Positions 5,886 to 8,492 of a stretch of 8,492 nt of DNA are shown piece by piece. Position 1 is the stretch's first letter. Every line of letters begins with the position of its first letter. Below the pieces are notes generated by a model. It was given only the letters and a program-made list of their open reading frames with translations. It was not told where the DNA came from and searched no databases. A program made the translations under genes and the position numbers. The DNA is from Phycisphaerae bacterium (lineage in GTDB: Bacteria; Planctomycetota; Phycisphaerae; Sedimentisphaerales; Anaerobacaceae), in NCBI GenBank assembly GCA_030630315.1, contig DAOVNI010000048.1, positions 1-8,492 of the forward strand. The letters run 5' to 3'.

Positions 5886-6929
5886 TCACTGTTCTACAGT
5901 TCCGTCTTTAGTTTTAAGTATTTCACCCTTGATTATTTCAAGGAGAGGATTGTCTGTCCCGAGGATTAGTCTGGTTTTTTCTCCGCCTAAATGCTGCTCG
6001 TAAAGTTCGAGGGTCTTCCAAAATCTGTAGAAGTCGGGGTCTACCCCAAAACCTTCTGCATAAATCTGCGTTGCATTGGCATCGGCAGCTCCTTCGATCT
6101 CTTTTACGGTTTTGTACGCCTCAGACAAAATCGTTTTCACTTCCCTCTCCTTGTCTCCCATAATCTTCAGGTATTCTCCTTCCCCCTCCGAAGTATGTTT
6201 CTTAGCAATCTTCATTCTCTCCTCGATCATTCTGTCTTCCACTTTTATTTTAACGTCCTGTATGTAGGTAAGCCCCTTGATTAGAACACCGGAGCTGTGT
6301 ATTCCTATGCCGTACACTTCGCAGGCTTTTCTGGAAGTTTCTGTTATCTCAGCCACAATCTTCGGCCGTCCCTCCGTCACCCGGGCCACTTTAGTCGTTT
6401 CGCGGAGCTCCTCTTCGGCCACCCTCATCTCACGGTTATCTGTCCTGACTATCTCGATAAGGTCTCTTTTCGTGATAGAGTTTCTTGTGCTTGAGTTAAT
6501 GATATCGTCGAGCCGTGCATGGGCCTGTTCTTCTGTGCCGACCACCTCGAGGAATTGCAGTGGGTCTTCGATGTACCACCTTGCGGTAGTATCGACCCAG
6601 ATATATTTCTTGTCTTTTGTCGGGATTTGTTCAGGGTCGCCATTCCACCTTAACAGTCTTCTCTCAAATTTTCGTACGCTCTGTATGAAAGGTACTTTGA
6701 GTCTCAGTCCCGCGCCTTCGGCAACGGCGATTCCCTCTTCAGTGTATTTGTCTTTCAGTCTTGTCAGGGTCTCCTGCGTTCTTCGGCCTTCTATCGGGTT
6801 AATGATTACTCTTACAGGCTTTCCGAATTGAGTTACGACCGCTTGCTGGGTCTCATCTACTGTGTACATCGATGAAGACAACAGGATGGCAAGGACTACA
6901 AGAAGCACTATTGTGATGATGCGAGCCAT
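5886..6929 (-). CDS. hflC: HflC-like protease modulator (SPFH/prohibitin family)
   Basis: Inner-membrane protein that with HflK forms a large periplasm-facing complex around FtsH and modulates its proteolysis. Residues 4-22 are a membrane anchor, followed by the band-7/PHB domain (about 22-230) starting VDETQQAVVTQFGKPVR, with KVPFIQSVRKFERR and the KKYIWVDTTARWYIEDP strand. A charged helical region follows (230-290). The HflC hallmark is DPDFYRFWKTLELYEQHL near 297-315 (compare DPDFYAFIRSLRAYE in E. coli). The 347-residue length is normal. An insertion at about 44-72 separates FGKPVR from the GLRLKVPF strand, which in most homologues follow within a few residues. ATG start with AGAGAGG 8 nt upstream. 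It lies 57 nt after hflK in the same operon. No ftsH is visible in the window. Confidence 0.93.
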   Translation of the reverse strand: MARIITIVLLVVLAILLSSSMYTVDETQQAVVTQFGKPVRVIINPIEGRRTQETLTRLKDKYTEEGIAVAEGAGLRLKVPFIQSVRKFERRLLRWNGDPEQIPTKDKKYIWVDTTARWYIEDPLQFLEVVGTEEQAHARLDDIINSSTRNSITKRDLIEIVRTDNREMRVAEEELRETTKVARVTEGRPKIVAEITETSRKACEVYGIGIHSSGVLIKGLTYIQDVKIKVEDRMIEERMKIAKKHTSEGEGEYLKIMGDKEREVKTILSEAYKTVKEIEGAADANATQIYAEGFGVDPDFYRFWKTLELYEQHLGGEKTRLILGTDNPLLEIIKGEILKTKDGTVEQ

Positions 6930-6945
6930 TTTTTTTTCCTCTCTT

Positions 6946-6990
6946 TCAGTTTGTCTTGTTTTTTTTGAAATCGTTCATTGGGTTTTTCAT
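6946..6990 (-). other. 14-codon mini-ORF bridging hflK and hflC
   Basis: An ATG at 6990 overlaps the hflK stop as ATGA and reads 14 codons (MKNPMNDFKKNKTN) to a TGA at 6946-6948. That stop directly abuts the hflC ribosome site (6938-6944). The layout could carry ribosomes from hflK to hflC. The peptide is too short to judge and no ribosome site of its own is evident, so this may be chance. Confidence 0.25.
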
Positions 6991-8105
6991 TTCCGACTTT
7001 CAAGGTCGAGCTTCATCAAGATTCCGCCTTCAGCCCCACCTTGTTCAATAATCCATTTTTCGGGTATCTGAGGCAGCAGTTTCGACATTGTCTCCAGATA
7101 CATTCTCTGCTTTGTTATGTCCGGCGCTTTTTTATATTCCTCGTATATTTTCTTAAATTTGGCAATATCGCCTTCTGCCCTGTTGACTCTCTCGGCGGCA
7201 TAACCTTTGGAAGACTCGATCAGCCTTTTCGCCTGGCCTTCGGTTTTCGGAATTGCCTCGTTGTACTCCTTCATTGCTTCGTTGATTCTCTGCTCTTTCT
7301 GTTGCAGGGCCTTGTTTACTTCGTTAAAGGCAGGCCTTACTCTCTGAGGAGGGTTGGACGATTGCAGTTTCACCGTAACGATATGAATTCCGGTCTCATA
7401 CTCATCGAGCAGCTCCTGCAACAATTTCTTGGCGTCAGTTTCATATTCTATTCTTCCGATGGTTATGGCCTCGTCCACACTGCCGTTCCCTATAAGCCGC
7501 CTCATCATTGCCTGGCTTGCGTCCCTTATTGCCTGTTTGGGACTTCTCACATTGAACAAATAGTTCCTGGCGTCCTTTATTTTGTACTGAACGATCCATT
7601 CGACGTCGGTTATATTCAGGTCTCCGGTCAGCATTACGTATTCGCCTCTTAGTATCTCTTTGGCCATTTCCACCAACTGGCGAACTCCGCTTCTTGAGAC
7701 CCTTTCGCCACTTTCTACTATCAATCTGATTAAATCTTCAGTGCGCGTTCTCCCGGCGTCTATTTCCTCGATACCGAGATATCGCGAATCCACGCCCGCT
7801 TTGAGTGTTCTAAAGCCGAATTCCTCCTTTTGTACCCTTTTGACCGGAACGTCGGCAGCCGTTTCGATCCAAAAAGGCAGCATCAGGTGTATGCCCGGCT
7901 CGGTTGTTCGGCTGTATTTTCCGAATCTTTTTACCACGCCGGCAGAATCAGTGGGTACGGTGTAAATCGCTGTGCTAAGTCCGATGACCGCCACCACAAC
8001 TAAAACCGCTGCCGTAATCCATCTCGATGTTCTTGGTGTGTAACTTATCTTTAGTTTGCGCGTTTGATGTCCCATTACAGCTTCTATGAAATCCCTGATT
8101 TCCAT
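6987..8105 (-). CDS. hflK: HflK-like protease modulator (SPFH/prohibitin family)
   Basis: Partner of HflC in the inner-membrane complex that controls FtsH. A short cytosolic N-terminus precedes a membrane span at about 29-49 (WITAAVLVVVAVIGLSTAIY). The band-7 domain follows: GVVKRFGKYSRTTEPGIHLMLPF (56-78), RVQKEEFGFRT (90-100), LTGDLNITDVEWIVQYKI (159-176), and SNPPQRVRPAFNEVNKA in the helical part. KAPDITKQRMYLETM near 327-341 is diagnostic of HflK. It lacks the Gly-rich N-terminus and Gln/Ser-rich C-terminus of the E. coli protein (372 versus about 419 residues). Residues 101-154 form a charged, partly helical stretch, longer than the dozen or so residues usual between EFGFRT and the MLTGD strand. 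The ATG at 8105 has CAGGG about 7 nt upstream; an internal ATG at 8075 lacks one. First gene of the hflK-hflC operon. Confidence 0.95.
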   Translation of the reverse strand: MEIRDFIEAVMGHQTRKLKISYTPRTSRWITAAVLVVVAVIGLSTAIYTVPTDSAGVVKRFGKYSRTTEPGIHLMLPFWIETAADVPVKRVQKEEFGFRTLKAGVDSRYLGIEEIDAGRTRTEDLIRLIVESGERVSRSGVRQLVEMAKEILRGEYVMLTGDLNITDVEWIVQYKIKDARNYLFNVRSPKQAIRDASQAMMRRLIGNGSVDEAITIGRIEYETDAKKLLQELLDEYETGIHIVTVKLQSSNPPQRVRPAFNEVNKALQQKEQRINEAMKEYNEAIPKTEGQAKRLIESSKGYAAERVNRAEGDIAKFKKIYEEYKKAPDITKQRMYLETMSKLLPQIPEKWIIEQGGAEGGILMKLDLESRK

Positions 8106-8203
8106 ATTTTAGCCCTGCCACAAAAAAGGGTTATTAAATACTCTGCAAGGTGGATATTTCTCCCAAACATTTACAGACCATAATATCCAACTCTTGGATT
8201 ATT

Positions 8204-8231
8204 ACAATACCGAATAGTTTCTGACTGTCAA
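8204..8231 (-). promoter_or_regulatory. Candidate sigma-70 promoter for hflK-hflC
   Basis: On the minus strand a perfect TTGACA (8226-8231) is followed after 16 nt by TATTGT (8204-8209), four of six matches to the -10 consensus. Transcription would begin near 8197, giving a leader of about 90 nt before the hflK ATG. Confidence 0.35.
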
Positions 8232-8342
8232 GCACAATTTTCGTTGCCGGATATCCGAAAGTTAGCGGTAACGAGCCACGATTATTCTTTCTATATTCGG
8301 CTTTGTTACAACTCAAAGCATGTATAGCAGAATAAGTAGCTG

Positions 8343-8348
8343 TATAAT
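8343..8348 (+). promoter_or_regulatory. Candidate -10 box for the right-edge gene
   Basis: A perfect TATAAT preceded by TG on the + strand, about 100 nt ahead of the ATG at 8446. No clear -35 hexamer lies 16-18 nt upstream. It sits inside the 8326-8371 inverted repeat, between its arms, where a repressor could block it. Chance occurrence in AT-rich DNA is a real alternative. Confidence 0.25.
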
Positions 8349-8394
8349 CGGAATTTAGGAATGATTCTGCTTATTAAGTTTCGCACTTTTTATT

Positions 8395-8419
8395 AGGAGA
8401 AATCCTTACAAAATAAGGA
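8395..8419 (+). other. Overlapping mutually exclusive hairpins in a leader
   Basis: The segment TCCTTA (8403-8408) can pair with TAAGGA (8414-8419; 6 bp, loop CAAAA). Its first four bases, TCCT, can instead pair with AGGA (8395-8398; 4 bp, GAAA loop). The downstream arm contains the ribosome-site-like AAGGAG. The stems are short, so biological meaning is uncertain. Confidence 0.25.
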
Positions 8420-8445
8420 GTTACGCATAATTTGGGATTTTATGC

Positions 8446-8492
8446 ATGTTCGATAAATGGCTCGAACATTACAAAAATAATCATATTGCCAA
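8446..8492 (+). CDS. Possible 5' end of a gene running off the right edge
   Basis: An ATG at 8446 opens a frame that stays open to the window end (MFDKWLEHYKNNHIA...). GGGA lies 8 nt upstream as a modest ribosome site, with a leader and -10-like box further up. Fifteen codons are too few to identify a family, and a TTG at 8432 in another frame, 11 nt after AAGGAG, is a competing start. Treat as tentative. Confidence 0.3.
   Translation, partial: MFDKWLEHYKNNHIA

Larger units (their letters stand above)
8106..8445. other. Intergenic control region between hflK and the right-edge gene
   Basis: About 340 bases of AT-rich sequence separate the divergent hflK and the possible + strand gene at 8446. 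It holds a candidate hflK promoter (8204-8231), a TATAAT box on the + strand (8343-8348), an 8-bp inverted repeat (8326-8333 with 8364-8371), and overlapping small hairpins (8395-8419). The only long minus-strand frame (8134-8316) begins with TTG, has no ribosome site and resembles nothing known, so it is not called. Confidence 0.6.

Noticed and set aside
5801..5911. 36-codon + strand frame with GGAG 5 nt before its ATG
   Set aside because: Length is well within chance, it runs antisense into the 3' end of hflC, and the GGAG belongs to the hairpin arm. No family resemblance.
6277..6831. 184-residue + strand frame
   Set aside because: Antisense shadow of hflC; Ser-rich composition typical of reverse-strand reading.
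6978..7652. 224-residue + strand frame
   Set aside because: Antisense shadow of hflK, whose family motifs are unmistakable.
8134..8316. 60-residue minus-strand frame upstream of hflK
   Set aside because: TTG start, no ribosome site, no recognisable protein pattern, and it overlaps the best hflK promoter candidate.
1..8492. CRISPR array, complete insertion sequence or prophage genes
   Set aside because: No regularly spaced repeats, transposase, integrase or phage structural motifs were seen on either strand.

Overview
This is a chromosomal fragment from a bacterium of intermediate GC content with typical Gram-negative-style genes. The PurL type (two PurS-like repeats fused to the PurL core, with PurQ separate), an HflK/HflC pair with unusual internal insertions, DUF2283/DUF4258 cassettes and short dispersed repeats fit an environmental lineage such as Planctomycetota (Phycisphaerae-like). 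That placement rests on remembered sequence resemblance and is only a guess.

Left part (1-4579), + strand. The window opens in the 3' end of a Lys-rich gene that overlaps, by GTGA, a small DUF2283 protein. Then come purL (tandem PurS-like domains plus the PurL synthetase), a short gap containing a CCACAGAGG/ACACAGAGA repeat unit, and purQ (glutaminase). A small predicted membrane protein of unknown function follows closely. PurL and PurQ together perform step four of de novo purine synthesis, FGAR + Gln + ATP to FGAM.

Middle (4580-5800). A minus-strand two-gene cassette, DUF4258 then DUF2283, resembles a toxin-antitoxin pair in size and layout. It is bracketed by two diverged ~100-bp direct repeats and has three TATTCG half-sites in its promoter region. 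Next is a + strand tRNA with anticodon CAU, best read as tRNA-Ile2 (lysidine-modified), without an encoded CCA. A small minus-strand membrane protein with an excellent AGGAGGT/GTG start ends 1 nt from the tRNA 3' end. Upstream of that gene is a near-perfect hairpin.

Right part (5886-8492). hflK and hflC run on the minus strand as an operon and encode the membrane prohibitin-type complex that modulates the FtsH protease. A candidate sigma-70 promoter lies upstream of hflK. The last ~340 bases hold divergent regulatory sequence, with inverted repeats and mutually exclusive hairpins, and the first codons of a possible + strand gene running off the edge.

No CRISPR array, complete insertion sequence, phage gene or biosynthetic cluster was seen. 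The least explained part is the repeat-bracketed DUF4258/DUF2283 cassette beside the tRNA.
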